A stretch of 64,000 nt of DNA. Origin: JALYNX01 sp963780755. Its GTDB lineage: Bacteria; Actinomycetota; Acidimicrobiia; Spongiisociales; ZC4RG35. Positions 17,653 to 25,608 of this stretch are shown one piece after another. Made by a program: the position numbers and the translations under genes. Below the pieces are notes generated by a model. It saw only the letters and a program-made list of their open reading frames with translations, did not search any database and had not been told where the DNA came from. Position 1 is the stretch's first letter, and each line of letters starts with the position of its first letter. The stretch is from assembly GCA_963780755.1 (NCBI GenBank), contig CAWACX010000001.1:868001-932000 (forward strand), read 5' to 3'.

Positions 17653-17976
17653 TCAAGACCGGCCCGGGACCCAGTGGACGACGGCAGCATCAGGACCGAT
17701 CCCGATCCCGACGAAATCGACCCGGCCGGCCCCAATCCGGCTCGCCAGCTGACTCACCTGTCGCCTCTTGTCAGGTGACACCGCATCGATCGGGTCTCCG
17801 GTGCCGGTGATGGAGCGGACTTCGACGACGACCCTGGTCCCGTCGTCTATTGCGAGGATGTCGATCTCGCCGGCATCGACCACCACGTTGGTGGAGATGA
17901 CCTCGAGGCCATGGTCTTCGAGAAACCATCGAGCCAGGCGCTCACCAAACTCCCCCTGCCGGCGCCTGTCGATCAG
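17653..17976 (-). CDS. yraN: YraN/UPF0102 family protein
   Basis: A Holliday-junction-resolvase-like nuclease-fold protein. It has RRRQGEFGERLARWFLEDHG near the start and the nuclease-like core VVDAGEIDILAIDDGTRVVV, then EVRSITGTGDP. No ATG, GTG or TTG lies near the expected start. I place it at CTG 17976, overlapping the DUF2469 stop (CTGA). A longer frame opens at 18075 but would overlap the upstream gene by 100 bases. The yraN-DUF2469-lepB neighbourhood is typical of actinobacteria; rnhB, often between, is absent here. Confidence 0.75.
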   Translation of the reverse strand: MIDRRRQGEFGERLARWFLEDHGLEVISTNVVVDAGEIDILAIDDGTRVVVEVRSITGTGDPIDAVSPDKRRQVSQLASRIGAGRVDFVGIGIGPDAAVVHWVPGRS

Positions 17977-18269
17977 ATCGAGAGCTCTTGTTGTTCCAGC
18001 TCTTCGACGTTCACGTCGCGGAAGGTGAGAACTTTGACGTGCTGCAGGAAGCGGGCGGGGCGGAACATGTCCCATACCCAGGCATCACGCATCACCACCT
18101 CGAAGAAGATGGAGCCGTTGACGTCGCGGACCTCGAGATCGACCTCATTGGCGAGGTAGAACCGGCGCTCGGTCTCCACGACGTATCGGAACATCGGGAG
18201 CACGTCGTGGTACTCCTTGTAGATCTTGAGCTCTACCTCGGATTCGTAGCGCTCCAGGTCTTCTTCCAT
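17973..18269 (-). CDS. DUF2469 family protein
   Basis: A conserved actinobacterial protein of 98 residues from ATG 18269 (EEDLERYESEVELKIYKEYH). It is acidic, with VVETERRFYLANEVDLEV and DAWVWDMFRPARFLQHVKV as the most conserved blocks, and ends in VEELEQQELSI. Mycobacterial orthologues lie beside lepB and rnhB. Function is unknown; linkage to ribosome and secretion genes is constant. Confidence 0.85.
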   Translation of the reverse strand: MEEDLERYESEVELKIYKEYHDVLPMFRYVVETERRFYLANEVDLEVRDVNGSIFFEVVMRDAWVWDMFRPARFLQHVKVLTFRDVNVEELEQQELSI

Positions 18270-18343
18270 CTTCTCCTCTTCACACGCTCTTGCGATCATA
18301 TGACAGGGCGATTCCATAAACACCCACCGAACAATGGGTTTCT

Positions 18344-18976
18344 TCAGAATCCCCCGAAATGGGAGAGGGGCCAGATGGTGACAAACGCCTCTCCGATCAC
18401 GTCGTCGTACGGGACCGGGCCGAACCTCCGGCTGTCGAATGAAGAGTTGCGATTGTCCCCCATGACGAACACCTCTTCCTCCCCGACCACGAACGGGCCT
18501 TCGTCCGCCATCTCCCCTTCGTTGAGGTACGGCTCTTCGAGGGGGACCCCGTCGATGACGATTTGGCCTTCTGAGATCTCGATGGTCTCGCCAGGCAGCC
18601 CGATGACCCTCTTGATGAGGTCGTCACGGCCCCTGGTCCGCACCCCGATCGCCTCCAGGACCGACCGTATGACCGCTTCGGGGAGGGATTCCTCGATCTC
18701 CTCCTCGCGGGGGTCCCGGAAGACGACGACATCGCCACGCTGCGGCTCTCCCCAGTTGTAGGCGAGCTTGTTGACCATCACCCGGTCGTTGACTTCGATC
18801 GTGGGGAGCATCGACTCCGAGGGAATCCAGAAGGGTTGGATCAGGAAGGTCTTGATGACAACCGCGATCGCGAGGGCGGTGAGGAGAAGTCCGGGAAGCT
18901 CGGCGAGAAACGACCTGCGCTTCGGCTCTTCCGGCTCCTGATCGGGAGAATCGATAGCCGGGTCGGTCGTGGGCAA
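18344..18976 (-). CDS. lepB: Signal peptidase I
   Basis: Cleaves signal peptides at the outer face of the cytoplasmic membrane. The 210-residue protein has one N-terminal helix (LPGLLLTALAIAVVIKTFLI), the catalytic Ser in IPSESMLPT, the general-base Lys in KRVIGLPGETIEI, and boxes D/E as VMGDNRNSSFDSRRFGPV. It starts two bases after the rplS stop. Substrate lipoproteins and secreted proteins occur in this window, though lipoproteins use signal peptidase II. Confidence 0.95.
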   Translation of the reverse strand: MPTTDPAIDSPDQEPEEPKRRSFLAELPGLLLTALAIAVVIKTFLIQPFWIPSESMLPTIEVNDRVMVNKLAYNWGEPQRGDVVVFRDPREEEIEESLPEAVIRSVLEAIGVRTRGRDDLIKRVIGLPGETIEISEGQIVIDGVPLEEPYLNEGEMADEGPFVVGEEEVFVMGDNRNSSFDSRRFGPVPYDDVIGEAFVTIWPLSHFGGF

Positions 18977-18978
18977 GC

Positions 18979-19323
18979 TCAGTCGCGCAGCTCCTTGATC
19001 CGGGCCGACTTACCGACCCGATCACGCAAGTAGTAGAGCTTGGAGCGACGCACGTCGCCGCGGCGGGTCACTTCGATACGGGCGATGATCGGGGCGTGGA
19101 GGGGAAACACACGCTCTACCCCTATGCCGAAGCTGATCTTCCTGACTGTGAACGAGGCACGCGCACCGGCGCCGTTTCGGGCGATGACGACACCCTCGTA
19201 GACCTGGACGCGCTCCCGGCCACCCTCGACCACGCGGACATGCACCTTCACCGTGTCACCGGGCCGGAACTCGGGGATATCGTCGCGGACGTGCGCGCTC
19301 TCGACAACATGGAGATCGTTCAT
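18979..19323 (-). CDS. rplS: Large ribosomal subunit protein bL19
   Basis: A 114-residue protein at the 30S-50S interface. Motifs are FRPGDTVKVHVRVVEGG, RVQVYEGVVIARNGAG, and the C-terminal RRSKLYYLRDRVGKSARIKE. ATG 19323 has a TAGGAG site seven bases upstream. A possible own promoter and hairpin leader lie between it and trmD. Confidence 0.96.
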   Translation of the reverse strand: MNDLHVVESAHVRDDIPEFRPGDTVKVHVRVVEGGRERVQVYEGVVIARNGAGARASFTVRKISFGIGVERVFPLHAPIIARIEVTRRGDVRRSKLYYLRDRVGKSARIKELRD

Positions 19324-19350
19324 TGGAGTGCTCCTAGAAGCGGTCGGAAA

Positions 19351-19384
19351 CGGGTCTGATGGTCCCGACCCGAGCGGAATTGTA
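19351..19384 (-). promoter_or_regulatory. rplS promoter and leader hairpin
   Basis: Immediately after the trmD stop the minus strand has a TACAAT -10 box (19384-19379). The leader then forms a CGGGTC/GACCCG stem (19351-19372) with a ten-base loop before the Shine-Dalgarno site. This could let L19 be expressed apart from trmD. Autoregulation is inference. Confidence 0.4.
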
Positions 19385-20068
19385 TCAGGTCTCGGTTTTG
19401 TCGCCATCCCCGAGCAGGTCCGGTCGGCGTTGCCTGGTCCGCTGCAATCTTTGCTCGGCGCGCCAACTGTCGACCCGGCCGTGGTCACCGGAGAGCAGGA
19501 CCTCGGGGACCGCCCAACCCCTGAAATCTGCGGGCCGGGTGTAGACCGGCTCCTCGAGCAACCCGTCACGAAACGACTCGGTCACTGTCGAGTCGGGGTT
19601 GCCGACCACGCCCTCCAAAAGCCGCGCCACACCTTCGATCGCGGCAGCTGCGGCCACCTCCCCCCCGGCGAGGACGAAGTCGCCCAAGGAGACCTCCTCG
19701 TCGATGAGATGGTCGGCCACTCGCTGATCGACGCCTTCGTACCGGCCGCAGACGAAAGTCACCTCGTCCCGTACCGCCCAGTCGTCGAGGGTGGACTGCG
19801 TCATCGGGCGCCCGGCCGGTGTGAACAGGACCCGATGGGTCCCGGCCAGGGGCTCGAGAGCGGCGGCCAGGGGCTCGATCATCATCACCATCCCCGCCCC
19901 ACCGCCGAACGGTGCGTCGTCGACCTGGCGGTGATTGCCGAGGCCATGCTCCCGCAGGTCGATCAGGTCGACCTCGAGGGCCCCGCCTGCCAAGGCCCGG
20001 GCCACGATGCTCACCCGGAGCGGGCTCTCGAAGAACTCGGGGAAGATGGTGACGACGTTGATCTTCAC
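19385..20068 (-). CDS. trmD: tRNA (guanine-37 N1)-methyltransferase
   Basis: Makes m1G37 in tRNAs and prevents +1 frameshifting. The SPOUT-fold protein has 227 residues. MKINVVTIFPEFFESPLRVS opens the protein; then DAPFGGGAGMVMM, the AdoMet knot CGRYEGVDQRVADHLID, and ISLGDFVL-type SLGDFVLAGGE. GTG 20068 has a minus-strand TACGCT box seven bases upstream (20081-20076), so it is probably leaderless and no longer cotranscribed with rimM. A thiolase gene and a lipoprotein gene separate it from rimM. Confidence 0.96.
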   Translation of the reverse strand: MKINVVTIFPEFFESPLRVSIVARALAGGALEVDLIDLREHGLGNHRQVDDAPFGGGAGMVMMIEPLAAALEPLAGTHRVLFTPAGRPMTQSTLDDWAVRDEVTFVCGRYEGVDQRVADHLIDEEVSLGDFVLAGGEVAAAAAIEGVARLLEGVVGNPDSTVTESFRDGLLEEPVYTRPADFRGWAVPEVLLSGDHGRVDSWRAEQRLQRTRQRRPDLLGDGDKTET

Positions 20069-20098
20069 AAAGGGAAGCGTAGGGGCGCGAACCCTCCT

Positions 20099-20147
20099 GT
20101 AATTGAGATCAATTGGTCGCTATATCAGCCCTTTTCGTCTCAATTAC
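20099..20147. repeat. AT-rich inverted repeat
   Basis: Perfect ten-base arms GTAATTGAGA (20099-20108) and TCTCAATTAC (20138-20147) are separated by 29 bases. The left arm also overlaps a smaller symmetric AATTGA/TCAATT pair. The stretch is much richer in A and T than anything nearby. It lies between the thiolase stop and the trmD promoter. It could be an operator, a weak terminator or the remnant of a mobile element. Confidence 0.5.
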
Positions 20148-20150
20148 GGG

Positions 20151-21314
20151 CTAGCTCAAGCGCTCCACGATCATCGCCATTCCCTGGCCGCCTCCGACAC
20201 ACATCGTCTCCAGGCCGATGGAGGCCTCGCCGGAGCGGAGCCCGTTGATCAGGGTCCCCATGATCCGGGCACCGGTCATCCCGAACGGATGGCCCAGTGC
20301 AATCGACCCCCCGTGGGTGTTCAGCTTGTCCATGTCGATGCCCAGTTCGTCGACACAGGCCAGCACCTGGGCGGCGAAGGCCTCGTTGATCTCGATGAGA
20401 TCGATGTCCCCGAGGGTCATCCCGGCCTGTCCCAGCACCTCACGCACCGCCATCACCGGGCCCATTCCCATGTACTCCGGCTCGAGCCCGACCACCGATG
20501 AGGCCACGATCCGGGCCAAGGGGGTCAGCCCCAGATAGTTCGCACGTTGCTTCGACATCACCAGCACAGCTGCGGCGCCGTCGTTGAGCGGACAGGAGTT
20601 GCCGGCGGTGACCGTGCCCCCGGGCTTGAACACGGGCTCCAGCTCGGCGAGCTTCTCGAGCGTGGTATTGGCCCGGGGCCCGTCATCGACAGCAATGGTG
20701 CGCCCATCGGGCAGCTCGATCGGAGTTATCTCCCAGTCGAAGAACCCGTTCTTTTGCGACTCGACGGCGAGGTCCTGTGACCGCTTGGCGAATTCGTCCA
20801 TCCGCTCTCTTGTGACGCCATAGCGCTCGGCGACGTTCTCGGCGGTGTTGCCCATCGGGATGTACACGCTGTTGATGAAGTCGTCGCGCTCCTCATCGGT
20901 GAACCGCGGGTTGAGGTCATCGCTGTCGAATGCCTTCCCGTACGTACGGCTCGTCGACTCCGACCCGGCGGCGACGTAGACCTCGCCCTCACCGCGGCTG
21001 ATGGCGTGGAAGGCCATCCTGATCGTCTGCAGCGAAGAAGCGCAGAAGCGGTTGACGGTGGTGGCGGGGACCGAGGCCGGCATCCCCCCGAGCAACGATG
21101 CCGGGCGTGCCAGGTTGTATCCCTGCTCGTGGTGGGTGAGACCACAACCCACCATGACGTCGACCACCGAGGATCGATCTACCTCGGGGACCTTCTCCAT
21201 GAGGGCGTTGATCGCGGTGCCCGCCAGATCATCTGCCCTGACCTCGACGAGCGACCCCTTGTAGGCCCGACCAATCGGGGTGCGGGCGGTGGCCACGATC
21301 ACGGCATCGGCCAT
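20151..21314 (-). CDS. Acetyl-CoA C-acyltransferase (thiolase)
   Basis: A 387-residue thiolase for fatty-acid degradation or acetoacetyl-CoA formation. The active-site Cys is in NRFCASSLQTI (near residue 90), the His in GGSIALGHPFGMTGAR, and the second Cys in METMCVGGGQGMAM. ATG 21314 has an AGGAG site five bases upstream; the frame extends to 21344 but those codons are not conserved. It is inserted between rimM and trmD and faces away from the lipoprotein gene at 21374. Confidence 0.9.
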   Translation of the reverse strand: MADAVIVATARTPIGRAYKGSLVEVRADDLAGTAINALMEKVPEVDRSSVVDVMVGCGLTHHEQGYNLARPASLLGGMPASVPATTVNRFCASSLQTIRMAFHAISRGEGEVYVAAGSESTSRTYGKAFDSDDLNPRFTDEERDDFINSVYIPMGNTAENVAERYGVTRERMDEFAKRSQDLAVESQKNGFFDWEITPIELPDGRTIAVDDGPRANTTLEKLAELEPVFKPGGTVTAGNSCPLNDGAAAVLVMSKQRANYLGLTPLARIVASSVVGLEPEYMGMGPVMAVREVLGQAGMTLGDIDLIEINEAFAAQVLACVDELGIDMDKLNTHGGSIALGHPFGMTGARIMGTLINGLRSGEASIGLETMCVGGGQGMAMIVERLS

Positions 21315-21373
21315 GTCGACTCCTGATCTGTATTGCTCGATCAAATGTACCGCCAGGTCATACTCTTTCGGAG

Positions 21374-22240
21374 ATGCGGCCCACGGCGCTCATCGCCCTG
21401 CTGTTGGTGACGGCGTGCACCGGGCTGACGACCAACTCGACGACCGCTCCGACCACGACCACCACGGCGTCGGCCGAGACCACTCCCCTGCCCGCGCCGA
21501 CTACATCTATCGCGGGCGATGGCTGCCCCGAGCAGATCGACTTCTCCGAAGGCGGCCAGGTGGCCCGGGTTGACCAGCCCAGCTCGGACACCAACATCCT
21601 CGGGCTCATCAGCTGGCAGGAGATCAATGGCTGTGAGCGCTTCCGGTTCGACTTCGAGACCACGGAGGGGGCACCGGCAACCACGCCGCCCTCGGTGGCT
21701 GTCGAGTTCCTGGCCTCGGGCCAAATCCTCAGGATCCATCTCGGGCTGGAGACGACAGTCCTCAGCGACCAGTTGGTCGAGACCACCCTGGTCGACCGTC
21801 TGTTCGTGGTGAGGGCCCTCGACGGCGGCATGTATGTCGACCTTCATCTCGCTTCGCCGGCACAGGCCCGAGCCTTCGTCAGCAACTCGCCAGCTGCCCT
21901 GACCGTCGAGCTGCAGATGGGGATTGAGACCTTCGGGGGCGTGGCCGCAGTCTCGGACAGAACGGTGCTGGTGGAGCCGTTGGCAGACGCCGAGACCGGC
22001 GCACTGCTCCAAGTGATCGGGTACTCCCGGGCTTTCGAGGGCACGGTCGTCGTGATCGCCACCCAGTCAGGCGGCGTCGTCGCCGAGGCCAGCACCCAAG
22101 CCGCAGATTGGACCGAGACCTGGGGCGAGTTTCAGACCTCGCTCGAACTGCCGGCAGGGCCGACATCGCTGTTCGTAGGCGAAGAGAGCCCGAACGACGG
22201 CGCCCTGGAGGGCGTGACGATCGGGCTCACGGCTCGATGA
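21374..22240 (+). CDS. Secreted lipoprotein with C-terminal Gmad2-like domain
   Basis: A 288-residue exported protein with a lipobox (ALLLVTAC, Cys at residue 15) and a Thr-rich linker. A central beta-rich domain of about 150 residues follows. The last 90 residues, with VIGYSRAFEGTVVVIATQSG and GPTSLFVGEESPNDGALEG, resemble the immunoglobulin-like Gmad2 domain of spore-germination and cell-envelope proteins. The ATG is leaderless (TACTCT, seven bases upstream). The 3' end overlaps rimM by 14 bases on the opposite strand. Confidence 0.7.
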   Translation: MRPTALIALLLVTACTGLTTNSTTAPTTTTTASAETTPLPAPTTSIAGDGCPEQIDFSEGGQVARVDQPSSDTNILGLISWQEINGCERFRFDFETTEGAPATTPPSVAVEFLASGQILRIHLGLETTVLSDQLVETTLVDRLFVVRALDGGMYVDLHLASPAQARAFVSNSPAALTVELQMGIETFGGVAAVSDRTVLVEPLADAETGALLQVIGYSRAFEGTVVVIATQSGGVVAEASTQAADWTETWGEFQTSLELPAGPTSLFVGEESPNDGALEGVTIGLTAR

Positions 22241-22778
22241 GGCCGGGCAGGTCGACGATCTCGACGTAGCCCGCCCCGATGTCGACCACCGGCACCAGGT
22301 CGTCGACGAATGGAACTTCGAAATCGGCCTCTCCGGAACGAACGACGAGACGGTCCTGGGCAAGGCCGGTGACAACCCCGACCACCGACCCGAGCCGGGT
22401 CCCGTCATTTCCCCGGACCTCGAGCCCGATCAGGTCCTCGGGCCAGTATTCGCCCTCGTCGAGGGCCCGGCGGGCCTCGACAACCACGGTCGAGCCTCTG
22501 ATCTCATCGGCGGCGGCGCGATCGACACCTTCGAATGCGACTTGATGACCGCGATCGACGCGCCGAACAGCTTTCACCACGTACGGGCGGTCCTGGATGA
22601 ACACGGTCGCCCCGGTCTCGAAGTGGACCAGGTCCTCTGGTTCGACATAGAGCCCGAGGAACCCGTCGAGCCCGTGGGGACGGCCCAGCCTGCCTACGCG
22701 GTGGTTGCCGCCTTCAGTCGACGAACTCGACGTCAGCGGTGATTCCCTCTTCGTCGGCGGCCGCTCCTGCGGCGGCAC
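22227..22778 (-). CDS. rimM: Ribosome maturation factor RimM
   Basis: Helps assemble the 30S head with S19. The conserved part starts at VGRLGRPHGLDGFLGL and includes VKAVRRVDRGHQVAFEGVD, then EYWPEDLIGLEV, VVTGLAQDRLVV and the C-terminal FVDDLVPVVDI. No ATG, GTG or TTG is found just upstream of the conserved start. The only ATG (22778) lies 65 bases inside khpA, so the true N-terminus is uncertain and may be hidden by a base error. Expected order ffh-rpsP-khpA-rimM is kept. Confidence 0.88.
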   Translation of the reverse strand: MPPQERPPTKRESPLTSSSSTEGGNHRVGRLGRPHGLDGFLGLYVEPEDLVHFETGATVFIQDRPYVVKAVRRVDRGHQVAFEGVDRAAADEIRGSTVVVEARRALDEGEYWPEDLIGLEVRGNDGTRLGSVVGVVTGLAQDRLVVRSGEADFEVPFVDDLVPVVDIGAGYVEIVDLPGLIEP

Positions 22779-22971
22779 GGATCGCCTTGGCCACCCTGCC
22801 CCGGCGCCCGATCACCCGACCCATGTCGGACTTGGCGGTGCGGACCTCGGCGATCAAGTCGTCCGGCCCCTGCTCCACCATGGTCACCGTTACCTCATCC
22901 GGCTCCTCGACGATGCTCTTCACCACATAGGTGACGACCCGCTCGACGATCTCTCCCTTGGCCAAAGTCAT
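22714..22971 (-). CDS. khpA: KH-domain RNA-binding protein KhpA
   Basis: A small (85-residue) KH-domain protein. The GxxG loop is visible in MGRVIGRRGRVAKAIRAA, with VTVTMVEQGPDDLIAEV before it. Family members bind RNA and affect cell elongation and division. It overlaps the rpsP stop by four bases (ATGA). Confidence 0.93.
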   Translation of the reverse strand: MTLAKGEIVERVVTYVVKSIVEEPDEVTVTMVEQGPDDLIAEVRTAKSDMGRVIGRRGRVAKAIRAAAGAAADEEGITADVEFVD

Positions 22972-23447
22972 TCCTCCTCTGCCGAGACGTCGGCAGCAAC
23001 GGCTTCTGCGGAGGGCTCCCCGGCAGGCGCCTCATCGCCGGCGGCCTCTTCCGCTGGCGAGTCTGCCTCGGTCGGGGCAGCCCCGGCGCCGGCGGCAGCC
23101 ACCGCCTCCTCATGGGTCGGCGCCGGCGGGGCCTCAGGCTCTTCGGCCTGGGCCTGGGCCTCGGCACCGACGACGTGGATCTGGCCTCGCTGGACCTTCA
23201 TCGTGGTCAGAGCGCCGGAGATGTTGAGCAGCTTCTCGACGGCTTCGGTGGGCTGGGCGCCCTTGCGCAGCCATTCCGTGGCCTTCTCGTTGTCGATCTC
23301 GACCAGCGACGGGTCCTGACGGGGGTCGTACCGCCCGATCTGCTCGATGTAGCGGCCGTCCCGAGGGGAACGCCCATCCACGACCACAACCCGGTAGGTG
23401 GGCGACTTCTTCTTGCCCATCCGGATCAATCTCATCTTCACGGCCAT
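22968..23447 (-). CDS. rpsP: Small ribosomal subunit protein bS16 with long Ala/Glu tail
   Basis: The first 80 residues are S16: MRLIRMGKKKSPTYRVVVVD, GRYIEQIGRYDPRQDPSLVEI and LRKGAQPTEAVEKLL. The last 70 or so are a low-complexity Ala-, Glu- and Pro-rich extension, a trait of many actinobacterial S16 proteins. It starts four bases after ffh and overlaps khpA. Confidence 0.95.
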   Translation of the reverse strand: MAVKMRLIRMGKKKSPTYRVVVVDGRSPRDGRYIEQIGRYDPRQDPSLVEIDNEKATEWLRKGAQPTEAVEKLLNISGALTTMKVQRGQIHVVGAEAQAQAEEPEAPPAPTHEEAVAAAGAGAAPTEADSPAEEAAGDEAPAGEPSAEAVAADVSAEEE

Positions 23448-23451
23448 CGAC

Positions 23452-24786
23452 TCACCTCTTGGTTCGCTGCGCCGACAAGAGTCCCTGAAGGGAAGGGGCT
23501 CCCTTGCCTCCGGCCAGCGTCTTCATCATCTTCTGAGCGTCGGCGAACTGCTTGAGGAGGCGATTCACGTCCTGGGGCCTGCTGCCCGAACCGGACGCGA
23601 TACGCCGCTTGCGGCTCCCGCCGATGATCTTTGGGTTCCGGCGCTCCTCGGGGGTCATGGACTGGATGATCGCCTCGACCCGTCGTAGATCGCGGTCGTC
23701 GACGTCGACGTCACGAAGGAGCGATCCGGAGCCAGGAAGCATAGCAAGGATGTCTTTCAGAGGCCCCATCCGCTTCATCTGCTCGAACTGTGCCAGGAAG
23801 TCTTCGAGGGTGAACTGGCCCTTCTCCAGCTTCTTCGCCGTCTTCTCGGCTTCCGCTTGGTCGAAGGTGGCCTCCGCCTTCTCGATCAGGGTCAGCACGT
23901 CTCCCATCCCCAGGATCCGAGACGCCATCCGGTCGGGATGGAACGGCTCGAGGTCGTCGAGGCCTTCGCCGACGCCCGCGAACTTGACCGGGGCCCCGGT
24001 GACCTCGCGGACCGAGATCGCGGCCCCGCCTCTGGCATCACCGTCGAGCTTGGAAAGGATGATGCCCGTCAGACCGACCTGATCCTGGAAACCCATCGCG
24101 ACGTTGACCGCGTCCTGTCCGGTCATGGCATCGACTACCAACAGCACCTCGTCGGGATCGGCCGCCTTGCGCACCTCTCCCAACTCCTTCATCAACTGGG
24201 CGTCGATCTGGAGTCGGCCGGCCGTGTCCACGATCACCACATCGCGGCCGGTCCGCACGGCTTCTTTGAGCGCGGACTTGACCAACTTCTCCGGCTTGCC
24301 TTTGCGATCGGCGTGGACCGGAACCTCGAGTCGCCCGCCGAGAGTCTCCAATTGGTCGATCGCCGCCGGCCGCTGGAGGTCGGCGGCCACCAGCATCGGC
24401 TTCTTCCCCTGGCTCTTGAGGTAGCCGGCGAGCTTGGCGGCCGTAGTCGTCTTCCCCGAGCCCTGAAGCCCGACCATCAAGATGGTCAGGGGTGGCGCGG
24501 CGCGGACAAGGCCCGCCGCCTCCGACCCGAGTGTGGAGACCAGCTCCTCATGGACGATCTTGATCACCTGTTGGCCCGGAGTCAGCGACTTGGCGACGTC
24601 CTCGCCGGCGGCCCGCTCCTTGACCCGGGCCAGAAAAGCCTTGACCACAGACACGTTGACGTCGGCCTCGAGGAGGGCAAGGCGGACCTCGCGCAGTGCC
24701 TCGTCGATGTCCTTTTCCGATAGCCGCCCTTTGCCCCGCAACGAGCTGAAGACGCTGTCGAATCGACCGGTCAGGGTGTCGAACAC
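23452..24786 (-). CDS. ffh: Signal recognition particle protein Ffh
   Basis: SRP54-type GTPase that targets membrane proteins with 4.5S RNA and FtsY. G1 is GLQGSGKTTTAAKLAGYL, then VIVDTAGR, LSKLDGDARGG and the C-terminal M domain with FEQMKRMGPLKDILAMLPGS. It has 444 residues. GTG 24786 is six bases from a minus-strand TACCGT box. Its SRP receptor FtsY is at 59759. Confidence 0.96.
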   Translation of the reverse strand: MFDTLTGRFDSVFSSLRGKGRLSEKDIDEALREVRLALLEADVNVSVVKAFLARVKERAAGEDVAKSLTPGQQVIKIVHEELVSTLGSEAAGLVRAAPPLTILMVGLQGSGKTTTAAKLAGYLKSQGKKPMLVAADLQRPAAIDQLETLGGRLEVPVHADRKGKPEKLVKSALKEAVRTGRDVVIVDTAGRLQIDAQLMKELGEVRKAADPDEVLLVVDAMTGQDAVNVAMGFQDQVGLTGIILSKLDGDARGGAAISVREVTGAPVKFAGVGEGLDDLEPFHPDRMASRILGMGDVLTLIEKAEATFDQAEAEKTAKKLEKGQFTLEDFLAQFEQMKRMGPLKDILAMLPGSGSLLRDVDVDDRDLRRVEAIIQSMTPEERRNPKIIGGSRKRRIASGSGSRPQDVNRLLKQFADAQKMMKTLAGGKGAPSLQGLLSAQRTKR

Positions 24787-24792
24787 AGCCAG

Positions 24793-24820
24793 ACGGTACC
24801 GGTGTGCCTGGCGATAGTCT
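24793..24820. promoter_or_regulatory. Divergent leaderless promoters of ffh and VOC gene
   Basis: Minus-strand TACCGT (24798-24793) serves ffh and plus-strand TAGTCT (24815-24820) serves the gene at 24827. Each is six bases from its start codon. The two genes are only 40 bases apart, so both mRNAs are expected to lack a 5' leader. Confidence 0.6.
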
Positions 24821-24826
24821 CAGCCG

Positions 24827-25168
24827 ATGGCCTTCTCCATCGACACCGTGTTCCTCTGGGTTGCCGACCTCGACCGGTCCGTGGAGTGGTACCGGAGATT
24901 TGGGGTCGAGGCCGGCCCGCGTCACGGGACCTGGCAGGGAATGGTCACAGAAGGCGGAGCAAGATTCGGGCTCCACCAGGGCGTGCGCCAGCGAGGGGCT
25001 CCGACCGCGGCTGTCGCGTTTGGTGTGGCGGATCTCGACGGCGAGATGTCGCGACTCGCCGCCGACGGGATCACTCCCACCGACCGGGAGGTAACCGACA
25101 CCGGAATGGCCCGGTTCACCACCTATCTCGACCCCGATGGCAACGAGGTCCAGTTGCTTGAGCGATGA
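24827..25168 (+). CDS. VOC-family (glyoxalase-like) protein
   Basis: A 113-residue single-module vicinal-oxygen-chelate protein. It begins AFSIDTVFLWVADLDRSVEW and ends TYLDPDGNEVQLLER, the classic first and last strands of the fold. A partial metal site can be seen (Glu near the end). Substrate is unknown. It overlaps the next gene (ATGA). Confidence 0.8.
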   Translation: MAFSIDTVFLWVADLDRSVEWYRRFGVEAGPRHGTWQGMVTEGGARFGLHQGVRQRGAPTAAVAFGVADLDGEMSRLAADGITPTDREVTDTGMARFTTYLDPDGNEVQLLER

Positions 25169-25599
25169 CCGGGTCGATCATCACCGTCCAGGAGTTCGAG
25201 GAGCGGCTCGCGGCGATTTGCACCGGCGGCGGTGGCACCGGATTCCCCAAGCGAGAGCGTGACGTCGCGGTGATGCTGGCCAGCGCCACGCTCTGGTTGG
25301 AGCCGGGCTCGGTCTACTCAGAGCCCGAGATCAACGGCGGCCTCGCACTTTGGTTGGAGGCGGTCTGCCCGTCGCGGGGTCTGGACCCGGTGTCACTGCG
25401 GCGGGAGCTGATCGACCGCAACTACCTCAACCGGGACGACGCCGGCGCCAGTTACGCCCCCGGCCCCGGCCCCCCGGAATGGCGCTTCGAAGACGGGGTG
25501 GCGGGAATAGACCCGGCAACAGTCATCGCCGACGCGGCGAAGGAACGGGAGGAGCGAAAGCGCACCTGGGCCGCACGCCAGCAGAACTCCTCTCCCTAG
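25165..25599 (+). CDS. DUF2087-like protein
   Basis: A 144-residue protein. The stretch GFPKRERDVAVMLASATLWL followed by SEPEINGGLALWLE and LRRELIDRNYLNRDD matches the winged-helix-like pattern of DUF2087. The C-terminus is charged. It may bind DNA but nothing shows this directly. It sits between the VOC gene and the MoxR gene that opens the cox island. Confidence 0.65.
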   Translation: MTGSIITVQEFEERLAAICTGGGGTGFPKRERDVAVMLASATLWLEPGSVYSEPEINGGLALWLEAVCPSRGLDPVSLRRELIDRNYLNRDDAGASYAPGPGPPEWRFEDGVAGIDPATVIADAAKEREERKRTWAARQQNSSP

Positions 25600-25608
25600 T
25601 CTGTCCCT

